64,000 nucleotides of DNA. Source: Crotalaria pallida. Taxonomy: Eukaryota > Streptophyta > Magnoliopsida > Fabales > Fabaceae. How positions within the stretch are numbered: the stretch's first letter is position 1; the number at the start of each line of letters is the position of its first letter. The DNA is taken from the NCBI GenBank assembly GCA_037953625.1, contig CM075651.1:62854501-62918500 (forward strand). The letters run 5' to 3'. Positions 9,821-19,607 of the stretch are shown piece by piece. The notes beneath the pieces were generated by a model. The model was not told the origin of the DNA, made no database searches, and saw only the letters and a list, made by a program, of their open reading frames with translations. Both the position numbers and the translations under genes were made by a program.

Positions 9821-12231
9821 TGTGCCTTAGAACCGGAAAGCAACTTTGGATACTTGATAGTGGATGTTCTAGGCACATGACGGGAGATAAGCGACACTTC
9901 ATTGAGCTTACTCCTAAGGAAAAGGGATATGTCACATATGGGGACAACAACAAAGGCAAAATACTTGGTATAGGTAAAATTGGTAATTCTTCCAACTTGG
10001 TTATTGATAATGTACTTTATGTTCAAGGATTAGAGCATAATCTTTTGAGCATTAGTCAATTATGTGATATTGGTAACCATGTATTATTTACCTCTACTCA
10101 TTGTCTCATAAAAAGTGACAAAGATGAATCTATCAAATTTGTTGGAAAAAGGTCTAATAACACTTACATGGTTGAATTGAATAATATCACTTCTTTAGTT
10201 TCAAAATGTTTAATTAGCAAAGAAAGTGATACTTGGTTATGGCATCGTAGGACCGCTCACATTAATGTAAATCAACTTAAGAAACTTCAATCCAAAGACA
10301 TAGTAGTTGGGTTACCAAAGCTCAATTTTCAAATTAAAGGTGATTGCACTCCTTGCAAGAAGTGCAAACAAACTAAAAATAATTTTGGTTCCAAAAATGA
10401 TGTGTCCACAACAAGACCATTGGAAATGCTTCACATGGACTTGTTTGGACCTTCTCAAGTAAAAAGCTTTGGTGGCAACTACTATGCCTTGGTGATTGTT
10501 GATGACTTTACAAGATTTACATGGACATTGTTTTTAAGTGCTAAGAGTGAGACATACAAGTCTTTTAAACGCCACATTAAACTTGCACAAAACCAAGTAA
10601 ATCAAAAAGTGATTATTATTCGAACCGACCATGGAGGTGAATTTGAAAACTATAAATTTGATAGATTTTGTGATAAGCATGGAATTGAGCACCAATATTC
10701 GGCACCTAGAACTCCACAAAAAAATGGAGTTGTTGAGAGGAAAAATAGGGTGATAGAGGAACTTTCTAGAACCATGTTAAATTATTCTCAAGTACCTCAA
10801 TACTTTTGGGCCGATGCCGTTAATACGGCTTGTTATGTAATGAATAGAATTTTAATTAGGCCCATGATAAAGAAAACCCCCTATGAGCTTTACAAAGGTA
10901 GAAAACCCAATATATCCCATTTCCATGTTTTTGGATGCAAAGTGTACATTTTAACCAATGGAAAAGATCAACTTGGAAAATTTGATTCTAAATCGGATGA
11001 GGGAATATTTTTGGGTTACTCTTCTCATAGTAAAGCTTTTAGAGTTTATAATAAACGAACTATGACTATTGAAGAATCAATTCATGTTGTTTTTAATGAG
11101 TCTTCGAAAGAAGATAGTGTTTTATGTGAGGGTAGTGATGATGAACTTGAGATTTCAAATGTTGACAAAGAGATGGAAAAATCAAAGGATGAAGGAGAAG
11201 TCAAAGATGAACTTGATCCGACTTGGAAAACGGTGAAAGCTCACCCTATTGACAATGTCATAGGAGATCTTTCAAAGGGAGTATTAACTCGTAGGTCAAT
11301 TCAAAACATTTGTCGTTTTGTTTCCTTTATTTCTCAAATCGAACCAAATTCAATTAAGGAAGCAATTATGGATGAACATTGGGTTATGGCCATGCAAGAA
11401 TAGCTAAATCAATTTGTTAGAAATGATGTTTGGGAATTAGTGCCTATACCCGATGATCATACCATAATTGGTTTAAAATGGATTTATAGAAATAAACTTG
11501 ATGAATCCGGTTTGATTATAAGAAACAAAGCGAGACTTGTTGCCCAAGGGTACAACCAAGAGGAAGGTGTTGATTATGATGAGACCTTTGCTCCGGTTGC
11601 ACGTCTTGAGGCAATCCGAATCTTGCTTGCCTTTGGATCAATTATGAATTTTACTCTTTATCAAATGGATGTCAAGAGTGCTTTCTTGAATGGTTTCATG
11701 AATGAAGAAGTGTATGTTAAGCAACCACCCGGTTTTGAAAGTCATGAGTTTCCAAACCATGTTTACAAGTTGAAAAAGGCACTTTATGGATTAAAACAAG
11801 CTCCTAGAGCTTGGTATGATCGATTAAGTACCTTTCTATTAGAAAATGGCTTTCAAAGGGGAAAGGTTGATAATACACTATTCATCTATAAAACCAAAGA
11901 GGACATTTTGTTAGTGCAAATATATGTAGATGATATTATCTTTGGTGCCACTAACGTGTCCTTGTGTAGAAAGTTCTCTAATTTGATGAAAAAGGAATTT
12001 GAAATGTCCATGATGGGGGAGCTCAAGTTCTTCCTAGGACTTCAAATCAAGCAAGTCAAGGAGGGGATTTTTGTGCATCAAGGAAAATATTGCAAGGAGC
12101 TCCTTGGAAAATTCGGAATGGACAAATGCAAAGAAGCCTACACTCCCATGAGCACAACATGCTACCTAGACAAGGATGACATAGGTAAACCGGTTGATGT
12201 TAGTAAATATAGGGGCATGATAGGTAGTCTT
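9820..12231 (+). pseudogene. pol: S2 pol: protease, integrase, reverse transcriptase (interrupted)
   Basis: Open from 9820, in the +1 frame relative to gag. Protease: WILDSGCSRHMTGD near the start. Integrase: zinc-binding LWHRRTAHIN...CTPCKKC, then the catalytic D-D-E in LHMDLFGP, RTDHGGEFE and NGVVERKNR. A TAG at 11401-11403 interrupts the frame just before the RT domain. RT continues in frame from 11404, with GLKWIYRNK, ARLVAQGYNQ, QMDVKSAFLNG and YGLKQAPRAWY, and the catalytic IYVDDIIFG near 11920-11945. The frame ends when S3 interrupts it at 12231, after YRGMIGSL; RNase H is missing. It made the enzymes for reverse transcription and integration of S2; it is now inactive by truncation. 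Confidence 0.88.
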
Positions 12232-12578
12232 TGTTGGAAGTCAAGCTGGTTGGAAGGCATGTTTCAAACTCTCTATAGACTTCAAAGGAATACAATTATA
12301 TGTTTTGATGATAACAAACCAACTCAAGTTCAAGCTCACAAGTGCAAGCCTAGAAGATTGAAGACTCAAGCAAGCATAGAATAGAAGCCTTATCTTTAGA
12401 TCATATGTAAGGTAATGAAGTTCTGTTTCTTTAAGTAGTTACAAAGCCAATAAGTTTTTCATTTTAGAGAGAAGAAGAAAAACGTGTTTTTGCATGAAAA
12501 ATGTATTTTCTGCATTTAACCTTAGTAAGATAATTGATGTTACAAAACTCTGTATATTTATATGTGTGCAAGAGGGAG

Positions 12579-13000
12579 TAATCGATTACTTGCTAAAGTA
12601 ATCGATTAACTTTGTTGCATCATAGAAAAATCAGAGAGGTTGTAATCGATTAAGTGATTTGTGTTATTCAGTTACTTTCTTATGGAAGTAATCGATTACA
12701 TTGGTCAGGTAATCGATTATAATTGTTGCATCATATATTTTTCAGAGGCTTTGTAATCGATTACAAGGTTTGTAGTAATCGATTACATGATGTTGCATCA
12801 TATGCAAACCAGAGGATTAGTAATCGATTAACTCCTCAGTGTAATCGATTATTATAGTTGCATCACATAATGAACAGGACTGATGTAATCGATTAACTAT
12901 TCTTAGCCTAATCGATTACATGTTTTTCAAATGTTTTAAGAATTTCTATTTTTGTAGAAGTAATCGATTATTGCTTCTATGTAATCGATTATTTCTTGAT
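12579..13000. repeat. TAATCGATTA palindrome array in the S3 LTR
   Basis: Thirteen copies of the 10-bp palindrome TAATCGATTA, mostly preceded by G and spaced 20-50 bp, immediately upstream of the TATA box. 'TTGCATCAT' phrases recur between copies (about 12613, 12723, 12802, 12860). It occupies the place that ACTCGAGT has in S1 and S2. Confidence 0.92.
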
Positions 13001-13049
13001 TTATTGAAAAACGTGTCAGAATTATTTTTATTATTTCCTGATTTGTTTT

Positions 13050-13058
13050 TATATAAAA
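13050..13058 (+). promoter_or_regulatory. TATA box of the S3 LTR
   Basis: TATATAAAA in TTTATATAAAAGATTC, about 50 bp after the last palindrome and about 890 bp before the LTR end. Confidence 0.5.
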
Positions 13059-13951
13059 GATTCTGATATATTTTATTTTATTTCGAAAATGAATTTAAAT
13101 TTGAATTATTTCTTTTTTGGTTTTAAGAATCAAATCTTTTTATTATTTAGAAAATCGTTTTGATTTTATTTTGATTTTAAAACTTATTACAAATCTTTTA
13201 TTATTCTGATTTGATTTGTTTTACTTAATTCAAAATTCCTTTTCTTTTTAAAAGAGGTTCACTCCAACACGTTAAAGAAGAATTTTTTTTGATCAGAACA
13301 TTTTTTCATTCAGGTTGCACGTTTCTTCTTCATCTTCTTCTCTAGACTTGTGCTTTTCATTGTTTATACTTTTTGAAGCACAAACTCTTATTGGCTGAGT
13401 AACATCTAGAGAACCACTACTTCACTATCATAGAGCTTATTGTTGTATCTGTGTTTTGAGAACACACAAAGCTATTGTAATCGTAATCGCATTCATTCTA
13501 AACCTTAGTGATTAGGGAGAGTATCCCTTAGTGGACGTTGTGATACGTCGTAGGGTGAGGAACCCTGCTGTGTGATTGAGGCCCCTAGCGAACGGAGGTT
13601 CCTAGTAGTGTGCGGGGTGCTCTTGGTTGTAATAGGGTGCGGCTGTATTGCTTGGTTATAAGAACTCTCAGGCGGTTCGCTTGGGGACTGGACTAGGCCT
13701 TTCGACGGGAAGGCTGAACCAGTATAAAATCATCGGTGCAAGCTTTTCTAACCCTTATCTTTTACTTTCCGCATATTTTCTTTATTTACGTTTCCGCGCT
13801 ACTCGATTATATTTTTCTAACGTTTTCGCGATCCATAACAACGCTTAATCTCTCCGTCTTAAAACTATTTTTTAATTTGGTACGATATTTTCAATACATA
13901 ACAAAACTCGATTCACCCCCCCTCTCGAGATTTGAGGCCAAAACCAACAAT

Positions 13952-13963
13952 TGGCATCAGAGC
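13952..13963 (+). promoter_or_regulatory. S3 primer binding site
   Basis: TGGCATCAGAGC, one base different from the S2 site TGGTATCAGAGC; two bases after the LTR end. Confidence 0.85.
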
Positions 13964-13999
13964 TAGTCTCTTGTGTTAAGACTTAACCGTCTCAAGAGT

Positions 14000-15688
14000 A
14001 TGGCTTCAAACTCTCGGTTTGGAGGTGAAGGGAGTTCTATTAACCGTCCTCCCATGTTTGATGGGGTAGGGTACGCGTATTGGAAAGCCCGTATGAAAAT
14101 TTTTATTCAAGGAGTAGGATTAAAAGTTTGGGATGCCGTCGTAAATGGTCCCTATGTTCCTACCTATGTGGTTAATGGTAACACCGTCGAAAAGCCTATG
14201 GTTGAGTGGATGGAGGAGGAGGAACGTAGAGTCCAATACGACTTGAAAGCGAAAAATATTATAACATCTGCTTTGAGCTATGATGAGTTTTTCATGATTT
14301 CAACATGCGAGACAACACAACAAATGTGGGATACACTGGAAGTCACGCATGAAGGAACTACGGAAGTAAAGAGGTCAAGAATCAATACATTAACTGGTGA
14401 GTATGAACTGTTCAGAATGAAAGATGGAGAATCAATTCAAGAGATCCAAAAACGCTTCACAATGATAGTAAATCAACTGACAACATTGGGGAAGAAATTC
14501 ACCAATGAGGATCTCATCAACAAAGTGCTAAGATGTTTGGGAAGAGATTGGCAACCTAAAGTGACAGCAATCGCTGAATCAAGAAATCTCTCAACAATGA
14601 CGCTGGCAACTCTGTTTGGAAAATTACAAGAACATGAAAGTGAACTGAAGAGGTTAGCTCAGCATGAAGAAGAGAACAAGAAAGTCAAAAGTTTGGCTTT
14701 CAAGGCTGAAGCACCTGCACCAGATAGTGACTCGGACAAAGAACTGATCAATGATGAACACATGGGTCTATTGGTGAAGAAGTTCGGAAAATTTCTGAGG
14801 AAGAAGAATTTCAACCGAAGAGACAACAACAAAAGTGGAGGCTCAACCATCACATGTCATGAGTGTGGCAAGCTTGGTCATATTCGAGCAGATTGCTATC
14901 AATTGAAAAAGAAAGAGAATTCAGAAAAAGGCACCTCAAGTTCAAAGAAGGGAAAGCAAGCATACTTGGCGTGGCTGGACAATGATGGAAGTTCGGATGA
15001 GGATTCAGACGAACAAGAAGAAACCGCCAACCTGTTCTTGATGGCTCACGAAAATGAGGTAACTTCTGAACCGAATTTTTCTTATGATGAATTACTTGAA
15101 GCTTTTGAAGAATTACATGAGGAATCAATGAGGATATCCTTATTGGTTTCTCTAGAAAAGAAAAATTCAGCCTCTCTTTTAGAAAAGAATAAAGAGCTTT
15201 CAAAAGAAAATGAATTTTTGAAAAATCAAAATAAGGAGCTGAATTTGACTTTAAAAAATTCCTCAAACACTTCTAGTAATGACATTAAACTTAAAGCTAG
15301 TTCTTCTTCGTGTAAATTCTGCAAGGATTTGGTTAAAGAAATTGAAGATTTAAAAGAAACCCTTGCTAAGTTTACAAAAGGTAGAAATACTTTAAATTTA
15401 ATGTTAAGTAGGCAAAAATGTTTCTTTAATAGAGCGGGTTTAGGATATCAACCCGGTAGGCATCAAAAGATGCTTAGTACCATTTTTGTCCCTGCCAGTA
15501 ATCATAGGAAACCTCTTATTATATGTCATATTTGTGGTAAAAAGGGCCATGGTGCACATGAATGCATACACCAAAAAGTGAAGTTCGTTAAACCGAACAA
15601 TGAAGCTAAAAGGTGGCATGACTTAAACTATGGCTATACTAACCCTCAAGGACCCAAAAAGATATGGGTACCTAAAAAGAAACCTTGA
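14000..15688 (+). CDS. gag: S3 Gag polyprotein
   Basis: 562 residues from ATG 14000 (MASNSRFGGEG). Same domain order as S2 Gag: copia-type gag domain (RPPMFDGVGYAYWKARM; MWDTLEVTHEGT), intact CCHC knuckle near residue 284 (CHECGKLGHIRADC), acidic spacer, a coiled-coil-like segment at about 15085-15260, and a second intact knuckle near residue 507 (CHICGKKGHGAHEC). No stop interrupts it, which is unusual in this window. It ends TGA 15686-15688 and pol follows in the -1 frame. Roughly half of its residues match S2 Gag in the conserved blocks, so S3 is a different Sirevirus family and not a duplicate. Confidence 0.88.
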   Translation: MASNSRFGGEGSSINRPPMFDGVGYAYWKARMKIFIQGVGLKVWDAVVNGPYVPTYVVNGNTVEKPMVEWMEEEERRVQYDLKAKNIITSALSYDEFFMISTCETTQQMWDTLEVTHEGTTEVKRSRINTLTGEYELFRMKDGESIQEIQKRFTMIVNQLTTLGKKFTNEDLINKVLRCLGRDWQPKVTAIAESRNLSTMTLATLFGKLQEHESELKRLAQHEEENKKVKSLAFKAEAPAPDSDSDKELINDEHMGLLVKKFGKFLRKKNFNRRDNNKSGGSTITCHECGKLGHIRADCYQLKKKENSEKGTSSSKKGKQAYLAWLDNDGSSDEDSDEQEETANLFLMAHENEVTSEPNFSYDELLEAFEELHEESMRISLLVSLEKKNSASLLEKNKELSKENEFLKNQNKELNLTLKNSSNTSSNDIKLKASSSSCKFCKDLVKEIEDLKETLAKFTKGRNTLNLMLSRQKCFFNRAGLGYQPGRHQKMLSTIFVPASNHRKPLIICHICGKKGHGAHECIHQKVKFVKPNNEAKRWHDLNYGYTNPQGPKKIWVPKKKP

Positions 15689-15702
15689 ATCTTTGCTTGT
15701 AG

Positions 15703-16195
15703 GTTACTCCAGAAGGAAGAAAATCATGGTGGTACTTGGACAGCGGATGCTCAAAACATATGACTGGAGATAAATCCAAATTCTCGCATCTCGTGCCTAA
15801 GGACCAAGGATATGTGACCTTCGGAGATAACAATCAAGGAAAGATCATTGGAATCGGTAAAATTGGTACACCTCCTAACCCTTGCATTGAAAATGTATTA
15901 CATGTTGAGGGCCTAAAGCACAATTTGCTAAGCATTAGTCAATTGTGTGATAAGGGCAATAGGGTTATATTTGATTCTGATAGATGTATTATCGAGGGAA
16001 AAATTGATAATCTTATTAAGCTAATTGCTCGCAGGATAAACAATGTATATATTATTGATTTCGATTCAATTCCCTCAAATGATGCTAAATGTTTTTTATC
16101 TAAAGAGGATGAATCGTGGCTGTGGCATCGTAGAATAGGTCACATCCACATGGCTCATTTAAATAAAATTTCTTCTAAAAACTTAGTAGTTGGTA
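15703..16195 (+). pseudogene. pol: S3 pol, N-terminal fragment
   Basis: Frame opens after TAG 15700-15702. It encodes the protease signature WWYLDSGCSKHMTGD, the run VTFGDNNQGKIIGIGKIG, and the pre-integrase zinc-binding start ESWLWHRRIGHIHMAHL. It breaks off near 16195 after NLVVG, before the second pair of zinc ligands, where homology switches to the S2 envelope-like ORF. Integrase core, RT and RNase H are gone. Confidence 0.85.
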
Positions 16196-16200
16196 AGTGA
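16190..16200. other. Deletion junction S3 pol / S2 envelope-like ORF
   Basis: Sequence to the left follows S3 integrase up to VVG; sequence to the right is envelope-like coding sequence that continues, across A1, to the S2 3' LTR. No TSD or LTR end lies here, so it is not an insertion boundary. The exact base is uncertain by a few positions. Confidence 0.7.
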
Positions 16201-17051
16201 GGCCTATCTCCTTAGTAGAGGATTTACCTTTGTCAATGCTCTTAAATCTCAAAAACTCATGGGTTTCCTATCCTATAATGGTCCTATCTACATTAGGTTA
16301 GTTAGGCAATTTTATGCAAACTTTAGGAAAAATGGAAACTCCTATGAGACCTCTGTGTTAGGACATCATATTGAGGTTACCCCTAAGACTTTATTCCAAG
16401 TCTTTGGGTTATCACGATCCGGAGAGGGCACTTCTAAAGGAGACGTTGATCCAATTTTTCGAAACTTGCTCCGCCCTGATCGTGTTTATCTCAAAGGTGA
16501 GAAGAAAGAAAATCAAATGACTTCCAACAATAGAGTCCTCCACTATCTCGTTTGCCATATCCTGTTGCCCCAAACATCTCCAAACTACTCCCGCCCAATT
16601 CAAATTGAGCTTCGAGTTATGGATGCCATTCTTAATGGTACTGTCTTGAATTGGGCCTCCATCATCCTAGCCAAAATGAAACAAGCCTCTGACTCCAAAC
16701 CTAAACAAAACCTACCTTACCCCATGCATGTTTGCAAGCTCCTTCAGCACTTTCAGATTCCTATTTCGGAAAAGGAGCCTGTCGTTCTTCTTCCTGCAAA
16801 AATCCATGCCTTTTCTGATAACTCTTTGGGTAAGATGGACATCGAGCACTTCGGTGATCGATGTATGTATTTTGATGAGGCAGCTGCTCTGAGAGGTCAG
16901 GCCAATGTTCAGCAGGCTGCAGATCAGTTGGGCGTTGACCCTCAGCAGTTGGAGGAGGAGCAGGCCACTTTTGATCAGCAGGCTGGAGGGAGTAGTGGAG
17001 TACCCCAGGATGATCCTACTGATGGGATCAACTTTGATATGCCGGGGTCCT
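16196..17051 (+). pseudogene. S2 envelope-like ORF, central part
   Basis: Open frame of about 285 codons lacking its N-terminus. Recognised family blocks: LVRQFYANFRKNG, the segment around FQVFGLSRSG, LLRPDRVYLKGE, YLVCHILLPQTSPNY and LPYPMHVCKLLQHFQIPI, followed by a Gln/Glu-rich stretch. It is the same family as the S1 ORF. The product is usually called a putative plant transposon protein; in Sireviruses its position after pol led to the name envelope-like, but no function is established and I see no signal peptide or clear membrane segment in this part. A1 enters at 17052; with one GTCCT copy the frame continues at 26503. Confidence 0.75.
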
Positions 17052-18097
17052 TGATCGAGGCCGTACCCGATCAAAATAAAAGGTGTTTATTCTGTAGTAC
17101 TAGGAAGGTGATCCTAGGTCGTTTCCCAGCGAATATCGGTCTAGGCAAAGTATCAAACACGTAGTGTGCAGTAAAATGGGGGGGTTTTTGTGTGTGACAA
17201 ATGTGAAGAACAAAACATAAACAGAATATAAAAACTAAGAAAATCAGAAACAAAAGCGGGCAAACCCCTTTGGCTACGTACACTACTCAATCCTAGCTCA
17301 CTAAAGATCGATTCCTCTCCTCTCCTCTGTCCAACTCGTGATAACCAAATACTAAGCGAAAATTCAGTTATCACTCCAAACCCTAACTTCTAATTAAGCA
17401 TCAGAAACCAGAATTGGAGTTTTTACGAGTTAATACAAATTAAGCATTTATATTCATGTATTATCTCTACGAAATGGAATTAAGCAAACCACTACACATC
17501 GATAAACATGAAAACAGAGAAGAGAAAATGAAATTGCATTAATAACAAGAGCTCAAGAGTAGATAATACAATACCAAAGGGATTAACCCTTGAAGTCTAG
17601 CCTTCCATGGCCATAAATGAAGAAAAACGAGTAGAAATGGGGAAGAACAAAACCCTAGCAGCCACCACCACTTGGGAGAGCCAAGAGAGAAGTTCTAACC
17701 TAGAGAGAGAGTCAGAAATCTGAAATGGGAGTGTCTTGGGGGTTACACGAATTTCCCCTCTTTAGTCATGAAAATGGGCCTAAAACATGGGCCAAAGTCC
17801 TAAGAAACATTATTCTAAAAATTACAATTAAAAAGGGACCTAAATGCAAATTACAATCTTCACTTCAATGCTTCAATCTTCATTTCCAAACATCCCAAAG
17901 TGTCCTTGTGCCAAATATTACCTGAAAATAGAAATAGAATTAATTAGGCTAAATAATCCCAAATTAAACAATATTCGGAATATTAGTCCAATAAACTCAA
18001 AATCACTAAATCAAGCTAATCAATGTCAAACGGGCAACAAGTATCAATAATAGGAGTAAAATAATGCAAGGAATAATGGGAAATAAAATGCTCATCA
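17052..18097 (-). repeat. A1 3' LTR
   Basis: Minus strand TGATGAGCATTTTATTTCCC...GGTACGGCCTCGATCA. Same family as A2 (40435-41489) and, more distantly, the solo LTR A3 (59667-60788). Confidence 0.93.
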
Positions 18098-18100
18098 AAT

Positions 18101-18112
18101 ACCCCCACACTT
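18101..18112 (-). promoter_or_regulatory. A1 polypurine tract
   Basis: Minus strand AAGTGTGGGGGT, three bases from the LTR. A second similar tract lies at 19491-19506. Confidence 0.75.
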
Positions 18113-19607
18113 ATCCTTTTGCACTCCTGGGCAAAACCAAAAGATAGGACTATGAAGATCAATATGCACCAAAGTGAATCATGCAACAAGATGACTACAA
18201 CTAAGAAATGCTAACCTAAGAGATTACATACTTCACAATGAATTCTAGGAAATGCAAAGAAATGGGCAAACTCAAGCACACAAAATGGTTAAGGATCAAA
18301 GAGTCAAAGCATCCGCGAACATCATCCAATTACTTCAAGTATGCAAAGAAACCAATGACATCAAGAGGATAGTCACAAAGATGATAGAAACTCACAAGGA
18401 TCACTCAAAAGTGTTTACACTCAAGTGTTTGGGGTTAATCATTATTTACACTCAAGGCACATCATGAAAAACAAACACAACCATAAGCTTGACAAGCCTC
18501 TAACATCAACCATCAACACACATGCACAAAATGATCAAAAGGTCTTTTAAGGGTTGTAATGGGGCCAAGGACAAGGTAGGATAAAAATATGGGAATGTAG
18601 CTAAAACCAAAGGAATAGAGGAGCAATGGGGAATAAGTAAAAAGTAAGCAAAATCCACCCCAAAATCAACTACCACTAATTCCAATCCTCTTTGCCTCAA
18701 CAACCTTTTATTCACTTTTTTTTTCTCTTCTTTTTATTTTTGCATTTTTTTTTTTGTATTCCAATCCTCTTTTTTTTCTCTTCTTTATTTTTATTTTTAT
18801 TCACTTTTTTTTCTCTTCTATTTTTTTTTGTTTTTGAGAGATATACAAAAAGAAAAGAAGAAACAACACAAATGGCATGAAGATGAAGCCATAACTATAA
18901 CAACCAATGAGGCAAAACCAAGAACTCAACCAATTAAAGCATAAAGCACACTTCTTACCTAATACCCATTCCCAAAACAATTCCAAAGCTCCAAAATTCC
19001 CTAAGGTTAGGACAATCATGGTTTTTCAGTCATAGGCTTGTAATGAGCTAAAGAACAAGGAAAGGGATAAAAAGGCTCAAAGGGGCTAGCAAAGGATACA
19101 TTCATTCAAGGTAGGCTCATATGGCTAGTAGCTTATTCAAGAAAGAAAGTGCCTAAATCATTTCAAAATGTGCATGAGCAATAAAGTATCAACAAGAGTC
19201 AAGTCAAGTTCTAGAGTGCAAGTAATCCAGTGTGCAATCACACATGAAAGAAAATTAGGTGGCATATATAGCAATCCACCCACAATTAAGGCTCAAATCC
19301 TCACAAAAGGGACAATTCTATCACAGTGTTACCACCTCTTAATTATCAAAAGCAACTTTACACACAGAAATGCATGAATTCAGACACAAGATACCAAAAC
19401 TCTACTAAAGTGAAGCAAAAACATGCAAGAAAATGCCCAAAACTAAGCAAAACCTAAAAAAAATCAAAGCAAAATATGCAACCTAAACTACTCTCCCCCC
19501 ACACTTAAATCACACATTGTCCTCAATGGAACACAAATAGCAGAATCAGACAGATATAGACAAGTGTAATAAAAAGAGTAAGGAAGGAGAAAAGGAGACT
19601 CCCTAAG
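18113..19607 (-). other. A1 non-coding 3' region
   Basis: About 1.5 kb between the pol stop and the LTR. It has a T-rich stretch at 18710-18835 and a second polypurine-like tract (minus AAGTGTGGGGGGAG) at 19491-19506, just after the pol stop. No ORF resembling an Athila envelope is present. A2 carries the same region at 41503-42960. Confidence 0.75.

Larger units (their letters stand above)
12232..13949 (+). repeat. S3 5' LTR
   Basis: 1718 bp, TGTTGG...CCAACA. The first ~340 bp are followed by the TAATCGATTA array (12579-13000), then a TATA box and a leader-like region. Between about 13500 and 13700 it is GC-richer. Only one LTR of this element survives. Confidence 0.85.
12232..16195 (+). 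mobile_element. S3: 5' part of a Sirevirus inserted in S2 pol
   Basis: Begins TGTTGGAAGTCAAGC directly after S2 RT sequence; the presumed TSD GTCTT is at 12227-12231 but its partner is lost. Contains a complete LTR (12232-13949), primer site, full gag (14000-15688) and the first 490 bp of pol. It stops near 16195 inside the integrase zinc-binding domain, where S2 envelope-like sequence begins. The rest of S3, including its 3' LTR, and the S2 segment between its RT and envelope-like regions are absent, so one deletion probably removed both. Confidence 0.82.

Noticed and set aside
16712..17074. 120-codon minus-strand ORF
   Set aside because: Antisense shadow of the S2 envelope-like ORF.
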